Source of the DNA: Myxococcales bacterium | Lineage (GTDB): Bacteria > Myxococcota > Myxococcia > Myxococcales > JAKAPL01 | Reading direction: 5' to 3' | Assembly: GCA_021783235.1 (NCBI GenBank) | Contig: JAJXUD010000008.1 | Span: 24,951-88,950, forward strand | DNA length: 64,000 nt | In this document: positions 36,527 to 44,923 of the stretch, piece by piece | How positions within the stretch are numbered: the stretch's first letter is position 1 | Layout of the letters: each line of letters begins with the position of its first letter | Position numbers and translations under genes: made by a program | Notes under the pieces: model-generated | What the model saw: the letters and a program-made list of their open reading frames with translations, nothing else | Told to the model about the DNA's origin: nothing | The model's database searches: none

Positions 36527-37822
36527 ATGCGCGCAGTGCTCGTGTCTCTTGCGGCAGGCCTGTTTCTCATGAGCGGCGGCTGCATCCTGATCGCCGACGA
36601 CGGTGGTGCTTCCCCCTTCGGCGGGATGAGTTGTAGCTCCGCGCTCGATTGCGGCCCGAGCTCGTGCTGCTATCAGGGAGGCTGTCAGAGCTCGACGACG
36701 GCGGCTCCCGGCCCCTGCAACGTCGATTCCGACTGCCCGTTCCCCGCCGTCTGCGACCAGGGTCACTGCGGCGGCCTTTGCACGAGCGACGCCGAATGCG
36801 CACCCGGCCAGCTCTGCGATCCCCAGCGCGGCGCCTGCGTCGTGACAGGCGGATCGAGCGGCGCAGCCAGCGGCTCGAGCTCGGGCGGCAGCAGCGGTGC
36901 GGGCGCAGGCGGCAACGTCTACTGCTTCCAGAACAGCGAGTGCCCGACGGGCTGGTACTGCAACACCGAGATCGGCATCTGCGCGGTCGGTGGGCCGACC
37001 GGCACGAGCTCCGGCGGCTCGAGCGGCGGAGTCTCGGGCGGGTCCAGCTCCGGTGGCTCGAGCAGCTCGAGCGGCGGTGCCTCGGGCGGGTCCAGCTCCG
37101 GTGGCTCGAGCGGCTCGAGCGGCGGTGCCTCGGTCGGATCCAGCTCCGGTGGCTCGAGCAGCTCGAGCGGCGGAGTCTCGGGCGGATCCAGCTCCGGTGG
37201 CTCGACCTCCGGCGGCAGCTGCGGCTGCGGCACGAGCGGGGGCCGCGACCTGAGCCACGTCCCGGTCGGCGCTCCTTGCCAGAGCGACGCCGACTGCGGT
37301 CAGAACGGCCTCTGCCAGCCACCCATCGACCTGTCGAATGGGCTCAGCCCGACGGTCTTCTCGGGCGGCTACTGCACGGCCGTCAACTGCGACGCGAACA
37401 GTCCCTGCCCGCAGGGCTCCGAGTGCTTCTCCTACCCGGAGGGCTCGACCCCGGCTCTCTACAGCCTCTGCCTCGCCTCGTGCGGGACGAGCGCCTGCAG
37501 CCGGCCCGGCTACACCTGCAGCGCCGTCGGCGACCCGATCTTCGCCTGCCTGCCGGAGTGCCAGCAGGACATCGACTGCGGGCCGAACCTCGTCTGCGAC
37601 AGCGGAGCCTGCGCTCCGCCCTGCCAGCAGAACTCCGACTGCGCCGCCGGCCTCGTCTGCGCGAGCCAGCACTGTCAGGCCGGCCCCCCCCAGAGCTGCA
37701 GCACGTGCGCTGCGTGCCCCTCCGGCCAGAGCTGCCAGAGCGGCGAGTGCGTGACGACCTGCAAGGTCGATGCGGACTGCCCGCTCGGCGAGCGCTGCGG
37801 CTGCACGGGCATCTGCGGCTGA
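36527..37822 (+). CDS. Cys-rich lipoprotein with Gly/Ser tandem-repeat linker
   Basis: 431 residues. Signal peptide with lipobox MSGGC (Cys19). Blocks of the pattern C-x4-DC-x2-G-x2-C-x4-C (for example DAECAPGQLCDPQRGACV) resemble Dickkopf-type Cys-rich modules seen in many myxobacterial surface proteins. They occur before and after a Gly/Ser linker (about 112-238) that carries a 16-residue tandem repeat. The Cys residues are presumably paired in disulfides outside the cytoplasm. GGAGG precedes the ATG at good distance. Function unknown; adhesion or surface structure is inference. A strong hairpin follows the stop. Confidence 0.82.
   Translation: MRAVLVSLAAGLFLMSGGCILIADDGGASPFGGMSCSSALDCGPSSCCYQGGCQSSTTAAPGPCNVDSDCPFPAVCDQGHCGGLCTSDAECAPGQLCDPQRGACVVTGGSSGAASGSSSGGSSGAGAGGNVYCFQNSECPTGWYCNTEIGICAVGGPTGTSSGGSSGGVSGGSSSGGSSSSSGGASGGSSSGGSSGSSGGASVGSSSGGSSSSSGGVSGGSSSGGSTSGGSCGCGTSGGRDLSHVPVGAPCQSDADCGQNGLCQPPIDLSNGLSPTVFSGGYCTAVNCDANSPCPQGSECFSYPEGSTPALYSLCLASCGTSACSRPGYTCSAVGDPIFACLPECQQDIDCGPNLVCDSGACAPPCQQNSDCAAGLVCASQHCQAGPPQSCSTCAACPSGQSCQSGECVTTCKVDADCPLGERCGCTGICG
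37031..37203 (+). repeat. 48-bp tandem repeat inside the Cys-rich lipoprotein gene
   Basis: Units begin at 37031, 37079, 37127 and 37175 (last partial), giving the 16-residue pattern [VA]S[GV]GSSSGGSS[SG]SSGG. The period is a multiple of three, so copy-number change would keep the frame. Confidence 0.9.
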
Positions 37823-37854
37823 GCAGATTCGAGAGCCGTTGCAGGAAAGGATGG

Positions 37855-37882
37855 GCCCTCCCCCGCCGGTTCGGGGGAGGGC
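37855..37882 (+). terminator. Intrinsic-type terminator hairpin
   Basis: GCCCTCCCCC and GGGGGAGGGC form a perfect 10-bp stem with an 8-nt loop, 32 nt after the Cys-rich lipoprotein stop. The following tract (TTCGTCC) is only weakly T-rich. Confidence 0.7.
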
Positions 37883-37923
37883 TTCGTCCGTCTCGGGAGC
37901 CGGCTCCCGTCGCCGCGTCGCGT

Positions 37924-38370
37924 TCAGGGGGCGGTGGCCGGCACGCCGCTCTCGTGGGGCCCGGGCTGCCCACCCGGCGCGCGGGCGTTGTTCGCCCCGT
38001 TCCCCTCCCGGTTTCCGGGCGGGAAGCTCCCGGCGCGGGTCACATCCACGACGAGGGCGACGTTCTGGCCGAGCCGCGGCCGGTAAGCCGCGCGAATCGG
38101 GACGCCCTCCTTGATGTCGCCGACCGCCGCCGGTCGGCCCTCGGCGCTGACGACGGTCTCGCGGCTCAGCCGAAGCTGCATGCGCCGCCCGCCCGCCTCG
38201 TCTACGAGGACGATGTTCCGGTACTTGTCCACGGCGGCCACTCGGCCGGTGACGATCCGGTGCTGCTCGGTCTCCTCGCGAAGCGCGGCCCCGGTCTCGT
38301 CCCTGCGCGCCCCCGTGCTGGCGCAACCCACGGTCGCGGCCATCGCGGCCAAGAGGATCCACTTGCCCAT
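37924..38370 (-). CDS. Small lipoprotein
   Basis: 148 residues. Signal peptide MGKWILLAAMAATVGC with Cys16 as lipid site. The middle (about 38-110) is a compact beta-rich unit (HRIVTGRVAAVDKYRNIVLV, LRLSRETVV, VGDIKEGVPIRAAY), perhaps OB- or SH3-like; the end is Pro/Gly/Asn-rich and unstructured. Not a named family to me. GGAGGGG precedes the ATG. It lies 61 nt downstream of the CLC gene on the same strand. Confidence 0.75.
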   Translation of the reverse strand: MGKWILLAAMAATVGCASTGARRDETGAALREETEQHRIVTGRVAAVDKYRNIVLVDEAGGRRMQLRLSRETVVSAEGRPAAVGDIKEGVPIRAAYRPRLGQNVALVVDVTRAGSFPPGNREGNGANNARAPGGQPGPHESGVPATAP

Positions 38371-38431
38371 GGTTCGCCCCTCCCTCTCCCGAAAGGGTAG
38401 GGACGGCGGCGCCGGCGCGACAACGGCGCCG

Positions 38432-39781
38432 TCAGGCCGACGAGGCCGCGGCGGCGCTCGGGTGAGCGCCCGCCGCCAGAGGGGTCGAGGGCTCCCTCGA
38501 CATCCGTGGCCGCTGTGTCTCGATGATGCCGATCCGCATCGTGGCGAGGAAGGCGACGAGCGAAGCGAAGAGGATCGGCGTCGCGAGGTCGAGTCCAGAG
38601 AGCGAGGTGAGTAGAATGGTCGTGCCGATCGGGGTCTTCGTGACGCCCACGTTCACGGCGGCCATGCCGGCGAGCATGGCGACCTGGGGGTCGAGGCCCG
38701 GGACGGTCGCCGCCACGGCGCGCCCGAGGCAGGCGCCGATGAAGAAGAGCGGGAAGAAGAAGCCGCCGCGGAAGCCGGCGCCGAGCGTCACGCCGATCGC
38801 GACCGCCTTGACGAGCGCGAGGAGCAGCCAGCCCGACGCGGCATGGTGGGCGGAGAGCAAAAGCGAGATCTGCTGCTCGGAGAAGAAGAGCGTCTCCGGG
38901 TGGTGCCAGGCGAGCAGGCCGAGGCAGAGGCCGCCGAGCGTCCCACGGACCACGGGGTGGAGCGGCATCTGCTCGAAGCCGTGGAAGACGAGCCTGAAGA
39001 GGCCCACGAAGGCCACCGCCGCGGCAGCGCCGACGAGCCCCAGGCCCACGCCGGTCTCCACGTCCGAGAGCGCGTGGAAGACGTGGGGCGCGAACGGCCA
39101 GATGGGGCCGATGCCCACCGGCGTGAGCCCGCGAAAGACCAAGAACGCGAGGCTGGCCGAGAGGATCGCCGGCAGGAGCGCCTCGTAGTACTCGAGGCCG
39201 CGCCGGTGCGGGATCTCGAGGGCGAAGAACGCGCCGCCGAGCGGGGCGCCGAAGAAGGCGCCGAGCGCCGAGGCCATGCCGGCGAGCGTCGCGATCCGCA
39301 TCGAGCGCGGCCGCAGCCGCAGCTTCGCCCCGAGCCAGCTGCCGAGACTCCCGCAGAGCTGGACGAGCGGCGCCTCGGGGCCAGCGCTGCCGCCGAAGGA
39401 GATGGAGAGCAGCGAGTTGACCGCCATCGACGGATTCTGCGCGGGGTCGATGCGGCCGTTGCGCATGTGGAGGTTGTTGACGACGGTCGAGATCTCGCCC
39501 GGCGCGCCCATTCGCCAGAGCGCGACCCCCACCAAGGTGCCGCCGATCGCCGTGGTCACCGGCAGCGGAATCCGGGCGAGCGGTCCCGTCGCCCAGATCC
39601 AGCGCATCAGCCCCTCGAGCGCCGAGTAGTAGAAGCAGGCGATGAGTCCGCCCCCGATCCCGATGATCGCGGCGAGGGCGAAGACGCGGTTGTCCCAGCG
39701 GAGTCGCCGGTAGACACCCGCGCGCAGGAGGCGAAAGCCGCGCTCCAGCGGCGAGCTCGGCTTCGGCTGCCTCGGCTGCAT
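38432..39781 (-). CDS. CLC-family chloride channel/transporter
   Basis: 449 residues with many membrane helices. The CLC filter motifs are variants: GGSAGPEAPLVQLCGS at the position of the usual GxEGP, and GFRGGFFFPLFFIGACLGR for GxFxP. In this subfamily the gating Glu before GP is replaced by Ala and a Glu follows GP. The cytoplasmic CBS pair is absent. ATG at 39781 has GGGAGG 4 nt upstream and starts 14 nt after the stop of a small basic gene. A longer frame to 39949 would swallow that gene and is rejected. Confidence 0.9.
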   Translation of the reverse strand: MQPRQPKPSSPLERGFRLLRAGVYRRLRWDNRVFALAAIIGIGGGLIACFYYSALEGLMRWIWATGPLARIPLPVTTAIGGTLVGVALWRMGAPGEISTVVNNLHMRNGRIDPAQNPSMAVNSLLSISFGGSAGPEAPLVQLCGSLGSWLGAKLRLRPRSMRIATLAGMASALGAFFGAPLGGAFFALEIPHRRGLEYYEALLPAILSASLAFLVFRGLTPVGIGPIWPFAPHVFHALSDVETGVGLGLVGAAAAVAFVGLFRLVFHGFEQMPLHPVVRGTLGGLCLGLLAWHHPETLFFSEQQISLLLSAHHAASGWLLLALVKAVAIGVTLGAGFRGGFFFPLFFIGACLGRAVAATVPGLDPQVAMLAGMAAVNVGVTKTPIGTTILLTSLSGLDLATPILFASLVAFLATMRIGIIETQRPRMSREPSTPLAAGAHPSAAAASSA

Positions 39782-39795
39782 CGGGCCTCCCGGCG

Positions 39796-39918
39796 CTAGC
39801 GGGCGCGCTTGCCGCGGCGGAGCGCCTTGTTGCGGCGCGTACGCTTGCGACGGAGCTGGCTTTGGCGTGACTTGCTGCGATTCTTGATGCTGCGCTTCGA
39901 TCGGTTCTTCGCGGGCAT
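39796..39918 (-). CDS. Hyper-basic 40-residue protein (previously hidden small gene)
   Basis: 40 residues, more than half Lys or Arg: MPAKNRSKRSIKNRSK, then SRQSQLRRKRTRRNKALRRGKRAR to the TAG. The ATG has a perfect AGGAGG 7 nt upstream, and the stop is 14 nt before the CLC start, which has its own ribosome binding site, so the frame is real by signals although very short. Composition recalls small ribosomal or nucleoid-binding proteins, but I cannot assign a family. The Shine-Dalgarno lies in the 3' arm of a small hairpin. Divergent from kdsD. Confidence 0.65.
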   Translation of the reverse strand: MPAKNRSKRSIKNRSKSRQSQLRRKRTRRNKALRRGKRAR

Positions 39919-39924
39919 GCGACG

Positions 39925-39941
39925 ACCTCCTGTTCGGAGGT
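39925..39941 (-). promoter_or_regulatory. Hairpin masking the Shine-Dalgarno of the hyper-basic gene
   Basis: On the minus strand ACCTCC, loop GAACA, GGAGGT: a 6-bp stem whose 3' arm is the ribosome binding site itself. It could lower or regulate translation of the 40-residue protein. Confidence 0.5.
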
Positions 39942-39984
39942 TCTACCACACCCGCGCGAATTCGCGGCCAACGAAGAGAAACCG

Positions 39985-40013
39985 TTGACGTCCGAACGAC
40001 GATGGGGGTACGA
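39985..40013 (+). promoter_or_regulatory. Promoter of kdsD
   Basis: TTGACG (39985-39990), 17 nt, GTACGA (40008-40013), or TACGAC with an 18-nt spacer. The -35 is near-consensus. The TTG in it is in frame with kdsD but is better read as promoter than as start codon. Confidence 0.5.
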
Positions 40014-40020
40014 CGGCCCC

Positions 40021-41052
40021 ATGGCCGCCCGACAGAGGCTCGCTCGCTCGCGAGAGAGGCGCTCGACCCGTCCCATCGACCTGCGGCGGGCGTCGTTCGT
40101 GGCCCGAGCCCGCTCGGTCCTCTCGGTCGAGGCCGCCGCCGTTCGAGGCCTCGTCGATCGCGTGGGCGACTCCCTCGCCGAGGCCGTCGAGGCCATCCTC
40201 GCCTGTCCGGGCCGCGTGGTCCTCACCGGCATGGGCAAGAGCGGTTTCATCGCTCAGAAGCTCTCGGCCACCTTCGCCTCCACCGGCACCCCCTCGCTCT
40301 ACCTTCACCCCGCCGAGGCGCTCCACGGCGATCTCGGGCGCGTCGTGCGCGACGATCTCGTCCTCGCCCTCTCGAACAGCGGCGCCACCGACGAGCTGCT
40401 CCGGCTCGTGCCGGCGGTGCGGCGCATCGGCGCGCGGATCGTCGCCATGACCGGCGACGCGGGCTCGCCGCTCGCTCGCGCGGCCGATCTCGTGCTCGAC
40501 ATCGGTCCGGTCGACGAGGCCTGCCCGCTCGGCCTCGCGCCGACCGCCTCCACGCTCGCGCTCCTCGCCATGGGCGACGCCCTCGCCATGACCGTCCTCG
40601 AGAACCGGGAATTCGGGAGCGACGAGTACGCGCTGCTCCACCCGGGCGGCTCGCTCGGCCAGGCCGTCCGCCGCGTCGCCGAGCTGATGCGGACCGGTCC
40701 CGCGAACCCGGTCGTCGCCGAGCAGGCGTCGCTCTCGAAGGCCATCGGCGTGATGACCCGGACGCCCGGGCGCCCGGGCGCGACCTCGGTCGTCGACAAG
40801 CGCGGCAAGCTCGTCGGCATCTTCACCGATGGCGACCTGCGCCGCCTCGTCGAGTCCGGGGCGCCCGACTTCTCGCTGGCCGTCGGCAAGGTCTGCGGCC
40901 GCGCGCCCAAGACCGTTCGTCCCGAGCAGCTCGTCCGCGACGCCGCCCAGCTCATCAAGAGCTGGCGCGTCGATCAGGTCCCGGTGGTCGACGCCGAGGG
41001 ACGCCCCGTGGGGCTGCTCGACGTGCAGGACGTGCTGGGGCTCAAGCTGTAG
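40021..41052 (+). CDS. kdsD: Arabinose-5-phosphate isomerase (KpsF/GutQ type)
   Basis: Converts ribulose 5-phosphate to arabinose 5-phosphate, the first step toward Kdo of lipopolysaccharide. 343 residues. A SIS domain (about 40-190; VVLTGMGKSGFIAQKLSATF, LHPAEALHGDLG, ALSNSGATDELL, GLAPTASTLALLAMGDALA) is followed by two CBS domains (about 210-343; LVGIFTDGDLRRL, RPVGLLDVQDVLGL). The ATG at 40021 follows a promoter by 7 nt. The N-terminus is about 25 residues longer and more basic than in E. coli KdsD. Confidence 0.92.
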   Translation: MAARQRLARSRERRSTRPIDLRRASFVARARSVLSVEAAAVRGLVDRVGDSLAEAVEAILACPGRVVLTGMGKSGFIAQKLSATFASTGTPSLYLHPAEALHGDLGRVVRDDLVLALSNSGATDELLRLVPAVRRIGARIVAMTGDAGSPLARAADLVLDIGPVDEACPLGLAPTASTLALLAMGDALAMTVLENREFGSDEYALLHPGGSLGQAVRRVAELMRTGPANPVVAEQASLSKAIGVMTRTPGRPGATSVVDKRGKLVGIFTDGDLRRLVESGAPDFSLAVGKVCGRAPKTVRPEQLVRDAAQLIKSWRVDQVPVVDAEGRPVGLLDVQDVLGLKL

Positions 41053-41061
41053 GGGCCTTCG

Positions 41062-42465
41062 CTACTGCTGCCGCGACTTCGCGTCCGCGAGCCGCTGCTG
41101 AACGCCGTACTGCTGCGCGACCTTCGGGTCCGACTGGAGGAGCTGCGACCAGAACCGGGCCGCGCCCGCGTAGTGCTCGTTCTCGAAGAAGACCTCGCCG
41201 AGCTCGTAGAGCGCGATCCCGTCCGCGGGATCGCGGCCCAGCGCCGCCCGCAGCGCCGCCTCGGCCTCTTTTCGGCGGCCGAGGTTCAAGAGCGCGATTC
41301 CCGCCCCGCGAGCCGCGCCATCGTCGTCCGGGTCGAGCTTGCGGGCCCGCTCGAACGCGTTGAGCGCCTTCGCCCAGTCGCGCTTCGCGCTCCTCGCCTC
41401 CCCCTCGCGCAGCGCCTCCTCGAGGGCGCGCCGGTCCTTCGCCGAGAGCGTCGGCGCCTGCGCCGGGGCGAGGATGGGTCCGAAGGCAGGGCCGAAGCGC
41501 GGCCGCGCCGCCTGCTCGTCGGGCAGCCGGCCGCCGTTGCGAAGCGCGACTTCGATCTTGCTCAGGTTGTCCATGACCAGCTTCTTGCGGTCCGGGTCCG
41601 GCTCTTCCTTGAGGAACTTCTCCCAGGCCGCCTTGGCGCGCGTCAGCCGGCCCAGGTCGCCGTCGCCCGTCTCGTAGAGGATGGCGCCCAAAAAGAACTG
41701 GCTCTCGGGCAGATCCGGCTCGATGGCGAGCACCTTCTCGTGTAGCTCGAGCGCCTTGTCGGCGTTGCCGATGAGGAAGAAGGCGTTGGCGCGCCGCACT
41801 TCGGCCGCGATCACGGGTCCGAGCGCGGCCTCGTAGCAGACGTCGGCCGAGGCGTCGTCGTGGGCAGCCGCCTTGGCGTCGGCGATGGCGACGAGCTGCT
41901 CGAAGCTCGGCCGTGCCGAGGCGGGGCAGCCCGCCTGTTCGGGAGTCAGCCGTCCGTGCGCGGTCTTGCGAACCGCGAGCCAGCGCTCCATCGGCCCGCG
42001 AGCTCGCTCGCCGAGCTGCCGGTAGAAGTCGATCGCCTCGGGGTAGCGGCCGTTCTCATAGTAGAGGTTCCCGAGTGCGAACTCGATCTCCGCGGTCTTC
42101 GGCCGGTTCTTCAGCTCCTCCTTCATCGAATCGAGCTTCGCGAGCAGCTCCTTGCCGCTGACGGAGGACGGGTCCGCCGCGTCGCTCACGGGCGGGTGGC
42201 CCGGCGGTAGCGCGCCGGCCCGGTCGCCCGCCCGGTCGCCGGCCCCATCCAGCGCGGGATGGCCTGGAGGAAGCTGGCCGTCGCCCGCCTGCTCCAGCGC
42301 GGGATGGCCCGGGGGCAACGCCCCTCCAAACTCGCTCGGCGCGGGGCCTGATGGGCTCGCGTGGGCGGTTGGAGCGATCTTCGTCGGATCGTCCGTCGCC
42401 TGCGCGCGGGCGAGCGCGGGCGACAGGCAGAGCGAGCAGAGCGACAGAAGGGTGACACGGCGCAT
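41062..42465 (-). CDS. Exported TPR-repeat protein
   Basis: 467 residues. Signal peptide (cleavage after ALARA-Q), then a Pro/Gly-rich stretch with three copies of LPPGHPAL-like sequence (about 50-95), then TPR units (KTAEIEFALGNLYYENGRYPEAIDFYRQ; LELHEKVLAIEPDLPESQFFLGAILYETG; ALNAFERARKLDPDDDGAARGAGIALLNLG). Its role is probably that of a periplasmic scaffold; no catalytic motif. It starts 12 nt after the folK stop on the same strand, so it ends the dap operon. It is convergent with kdsD, 9 nt apart. Confidence 0.82.
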   Translation of the reverse strand: MRRVTLLSLCSLCLSPALARAQATDDPTKIAPTAHASPSGPAPSEFGGALPPGHPALEQAGDGQLPPGHPALDGAGDRAGDRAGALPPGHPPVSDAADPSSVSGKELLAKLDSMKEELKNRPKTAEIEFALGNLYYENGRYPEAIDFYRQLGERARGPMERWLAVRKTAHGRLTPEQAGCPASARPSFEQLVAIADAKAAAHDDASADVCYEAALGPVIAAEVRRANAFFLIGNADKALELHEKVLAIEPDLPESQFFLGAILYETGDGDLGRLTRAKAAWEKFLKEEPDPDRKKLVMDNLSKIEVALRNGGRLPDEQAARPRFGPAFGPILAPAQAPTLSAKDRRALEEALREGEARSAKRDWAKALNAFERARKLDPDDDGAARGAGIALLNLGRRKEAEAALRAALGRDPADGIALYELGEVFFENEHYAGAARFWSQLLQSDPKVAQQYGVQQRLADAKSRQQ

Positions 42466-42477
42466 GCGGTCCGTCTC

Positions 42478-43032
42478 TTAACCCTCGGGCCAACGCCTGT
42501 CGAGACGGACCACTCCCGAAATCTCCTGCTCGGGTAGCTCGTCCCGGAGTTCGGCGACGGAGCGGCCGATCAGCGGGTGGACCCGACGGGGCGCGATCTC
42601 CGCGAGCGGCACCAGGACGAACGCGCGCGAGGCGAGCCCTGGGTGCGGCAGCGCGAGCCTCGGCGTCTGGATCACCCGGTCGCCGTAGAGCAGGAGATCG
42701 AGGTCGACCGTGCGCGGCCCCCAGCGCTCCAGCCGCACGCGCCCCATCGACCGCTCGGTCGCGAGCAGGAGCTCGAGGAGCTCGTCGGGCGAGCCTGCCC
42801 ACGACAGCTCGGCCACCGCGTTGACATAGCTCGGCTGCGGCGGCCCGAGCGGCCGGGTCGCGTAGAGGTGACTTCTCGCCGTCGCCGTCGCCCCGCCCCG
42901 CGAGAGCGCCGCGAGCGCGCGCGCGAGCTGCGCGGCGGGATCGCCTAGGTTCGCCCCGAGGCCGAGGAAGATCCCCTGGCTGCCTTCCGGGCCGACGACG
43001 GGTCGATCGGACCTGTCCGGGTCGCTGGCCAT
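42478..43032 (-). CDS. folK: 6-Hydroxymethyl-7,8-dihydropterin pyrophosphokinase
   Basis: Folate synthesis: pyrophosphorylates hydroxymethyl-dihydropterin. 184 residues. Motifs are FLGLGANLGDP near residue 22, RSHLYATRPLGPPQPSYVNAV and the HPPK signature ERWGPRTVDLDLLLYGD, with LPHPGLASRAFVLVPLAEIAP near the end. The ATG overlaps the dapE stop by one base (TGATG). About 18 extra residues precede the usual start. Confidence 0.93.
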   Translation of the reverse strand: MASDPDRSDRPVVGPEGSQGIFLGLGANLGDPAAQLARALAALSRGGATATARSHLYATRPLGPPQPSYVNAVAELSWAGSPDELLELLLATERSMGRVRLERWGPRTVDLDLLLYGDRVIQTPRLALPHPGLASRAFVLVPLAEIAPRRVHPLIGRSVAELRDELPEQEISGVVRLDRRWPEG

Positions 43033-44102
43033 CAGCCTTCCACGAGCAGCCGCTCGAGCAGTCGGTACACAGTCTCCAGCCGCTCGATCTCCGCCCACTC
43101 CCCCGCCTGATGGGCCTGCGACGGCTGACCGGGGCCGAAGTTGACCGCGTCGATTCCCCACTGGGCGAGCCGAGCCACGTCGGTCCAGGCCTGCTTCGGC
43201 TCGGCCCGGATCCCCTGCGCGAGCAGCCGGCGGACGAGCGGGTTTCCGAGGCAGACCGGGCCGCTCGGCGAGAGGTCCGTCGGTTCCACCTCCGAGGCGC
43301 CGTGCTCCCCGCAGAGCGAGCGCAGCTCGGCCTCCGCCTCCGCCAAGGACTTCCCCGGCGCGAAGCGGTAGTTCAGGTTCAGCTCGCAGAGGTCCGGCAC
43401 GACGTTGCGCGCCTTGCCGCCCGAGAGGCGCGTCACCGAGAAGACCTCGCGAAACGAGAGGCCGTCCGCCACGACCTCGCGCGCCGGCGTCCGCTCGAGC
43501 GCGGCGAGCAGCGGCCCCGCCGCGTGGACCGCGTTGCGCCCCTCCCACGGCCGCGCGCTGTGCGCCGCCCGGCCGCGGAAGCGAACCGTCGCGTGGAGGC
43601 TTCCGACGCAGCCCGCCTGCACGGCGCCGTCGGTCGGCTCGAGGCAGAGCGCGAGGTCGACCTTCGGGATCGCCCCCGCCGCGAAGAGTCCCTCGAGGCC
43701 GTTCTCGGAGTAAGGGCCCTCCTCGCGCTCGTAGAGGACGAGCAGCGGGCGGATCCGCGCGCCCGCGGGGACCCGCTCGCAGAGCTCGAGCGCCACCGCG
43801 AGCCCGCCCTTCATGTCGCTCGCCCCTTTCCCGACGATCCGGCCCCCCTCCCGGCGCGGCGGGCCGTCCTCGGGGAAGAGCGGCACGGTGTCGAGGTGCC
43901 CGACGAGCGCCACCGTCGGCCGGTCGCGCGCCGGCTCGCCCACGACGAGCGAGTGGCCGACGCGCCGCAGCGGCCAGCCGGGCAGCCTCTCCTCCGCGAA
44001 GCGCGCGAGCCGGTCGCAGAGCGCCGCCTCCTCGCCGATGGGGCTCGGGATCCGGCAGAGCTCGAGCGTCCGCGCGGCGAGCCGCTCCGCGAGCTCGCTC
44101 AC
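43032..44102 (-). CDS. dapE: Succinyl-diaminopimelate desuccinylase
   Basis: Hydrolyses N-succinyl-LL-diaminopimelate to succinate and LL-DAP. 356 residues, M20 metallopeptidase fold. Metal and catalytic residues are visible in VGHLDTVPLF, GKGASDMKGG, EREEGPYSENG, LEPTDG and the C-terminal GPGQPSQAHQAGEW. The sequence resembles the actinobacterial-type DapE more than the enterobacterial one. The GTG start at 44102 overlaps the dapD stop by 4 nt; longer starts would lie inside dapD. Confidence 0.9.
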   Translation of the reverse strand: MSELAERLAARTLELCRIPSPIGEEAALCDRLARFAEERLPGWPLRRVGHSLVVGEPARDRPTVALVGHLDTVPLFPEDGPPRREGGRIVGKGASDMKGGLAVALELCERVPAGARIRPLLVLYEREEGPYSENGLEGLFAAGAIPKVDLALCLEPTDGAVQAGCVGSLHATVRFRGRAAHSARPWEGRNAVHAAGPLLAALERTPAREVVADGLSFREVFSVTRLSGGKARNVVPDLCELNLNYRFAPGKSLAEAEAELRSLCGEHGASEVEPTDLSPSGPVCLGNPLVRRLLAQGIRAEPKQAWTDVARLAQWGIDAVNFGPGQPSQAHQAGEWAEIERLETVYRLLERLLVEG

Positions 44103-44923
44103 GCGGCCACGCCGAAGGCGCGCAGCGCGTCGTTGAGCGAGGTCTTCTTGTCGGTCTTCTCGCTGCGCTGTCCGATGATGAGCGCGCACGGTAGCTGGTA
44201 GCTCCCCGCCGGAAACTGCTTCGGCCGGCTCCCGGGCACCACCACGCTCCGCGCCGGGACGCGCCCCTTCCAGACCCGCTCCTCGGGGCCGGTCACGTCG
44301 AGGATCGGGGTCGAGCTCGTGATGACCACGTTCGCGCCGAGCACCGCCCCCTCCTCCACCAGCACCCCTTCGACGAGCACGCAGCGAGAGCCGATGAAGC
44401 AGTCGTCCTCCACCACCACCGGCGCCGCCGTGGCCGGCTCGAGCACCCCGCCGATGCCGACGCCGCCCGAGAGGTGGACGTTCCGGCCGATCTGGGCGCA
44501 GCTCCCCACCGTCGCCCAGCTGTCGACGAGCGTCCCCGCGCCGACCCGCGCGCCGATGTTCACGTAGCCCGGCATCAGGATGGCGCCCGGCTCGAGGAAG
44601 GAACCGTAGCGCGCCACGCCGGGCGGCACGACGCGGATCCCCTGCGCCTCGAGGCCGCGCTTCGGCGGGATCTTGTCGAAGAACTCGAGCCCGCCCGCGT
44701 CGATCCGCTCGGCCCGCTGCAGCCGGAAGTAGAGCAGGATCGCCTGCTTCACCCAGACGTTGGCGCGCCAGACGCCGTCCACCTTCTCGGCCGAGCGGAG
44801 TTCGCCCCGGTCGAGCGCCGCGATCGCCGCGCGCACCGCCGACTGCGTCCCCGGGCCATCGAGCAGCGCGGGGTCCGTCGTCGCCCGCTCGATCGCCGCC
44901 CGCTGCACGCTCCAGTCGGTCAT
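44099..44923 (-). CDS. dapD: Tetrahydrodipicolinate N-succinyltransferase
   Basis: Succinylates tetrahydrodipicolinate using succinyl-CoA. 274 residues. An N-terminal helical domain is followed by a left-handed beta-helix of hexapeptide repeats (YVNIGARVGAGTLVDSWATV, GRNVHLSGGVGIGGVLE, GSRCVLVEGVLVEEGAVLGA). The C-terminal end SYQLPCALIIGQRSEKTDKK is typical. The ATG overlaps the dapC stop (ATGA). This gene shows that the succinylase branch is used. Confidence 0.96.
   Translation of the reverse strand: MTDWSVQRAAIERATTDPALLDGPGTQSAVRAAIAALDRGELRSAEKVDGVWRANVWVKQAILLYFRLQRAERIDAGGLEFFDKIPPKRGLEAQGIRVVPPGVARYGSFLEPGAILMPGYVNIGARVGAGTLVDSWATVGSCAQIGRNVHLSGGVGIGGVLEPATAAPVVVEDDCFIGSRCVLVEGVLVEEGAVLGANVVITSSTPILDVTGPEERVWKGRVPARSVVVPGSRPKQFPAGSYQLPCALIIGQRSEKTDKKTSLNDALRAFGVAA

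Noticed and set aside
39796..39949. N-terminal extension of the CLC protein to 505 residues
   Set aside because: It would overlap the small hyper-basic gene in another frame; ATG at 39781 has GGGAGG at proper distance.
39985..40020. TTG start giving a 355-residue KdsD
   Set aside because: The TTG belongs to a TTGACG -35 box with a matching -10; the ATG at 40021 fits the promoter.
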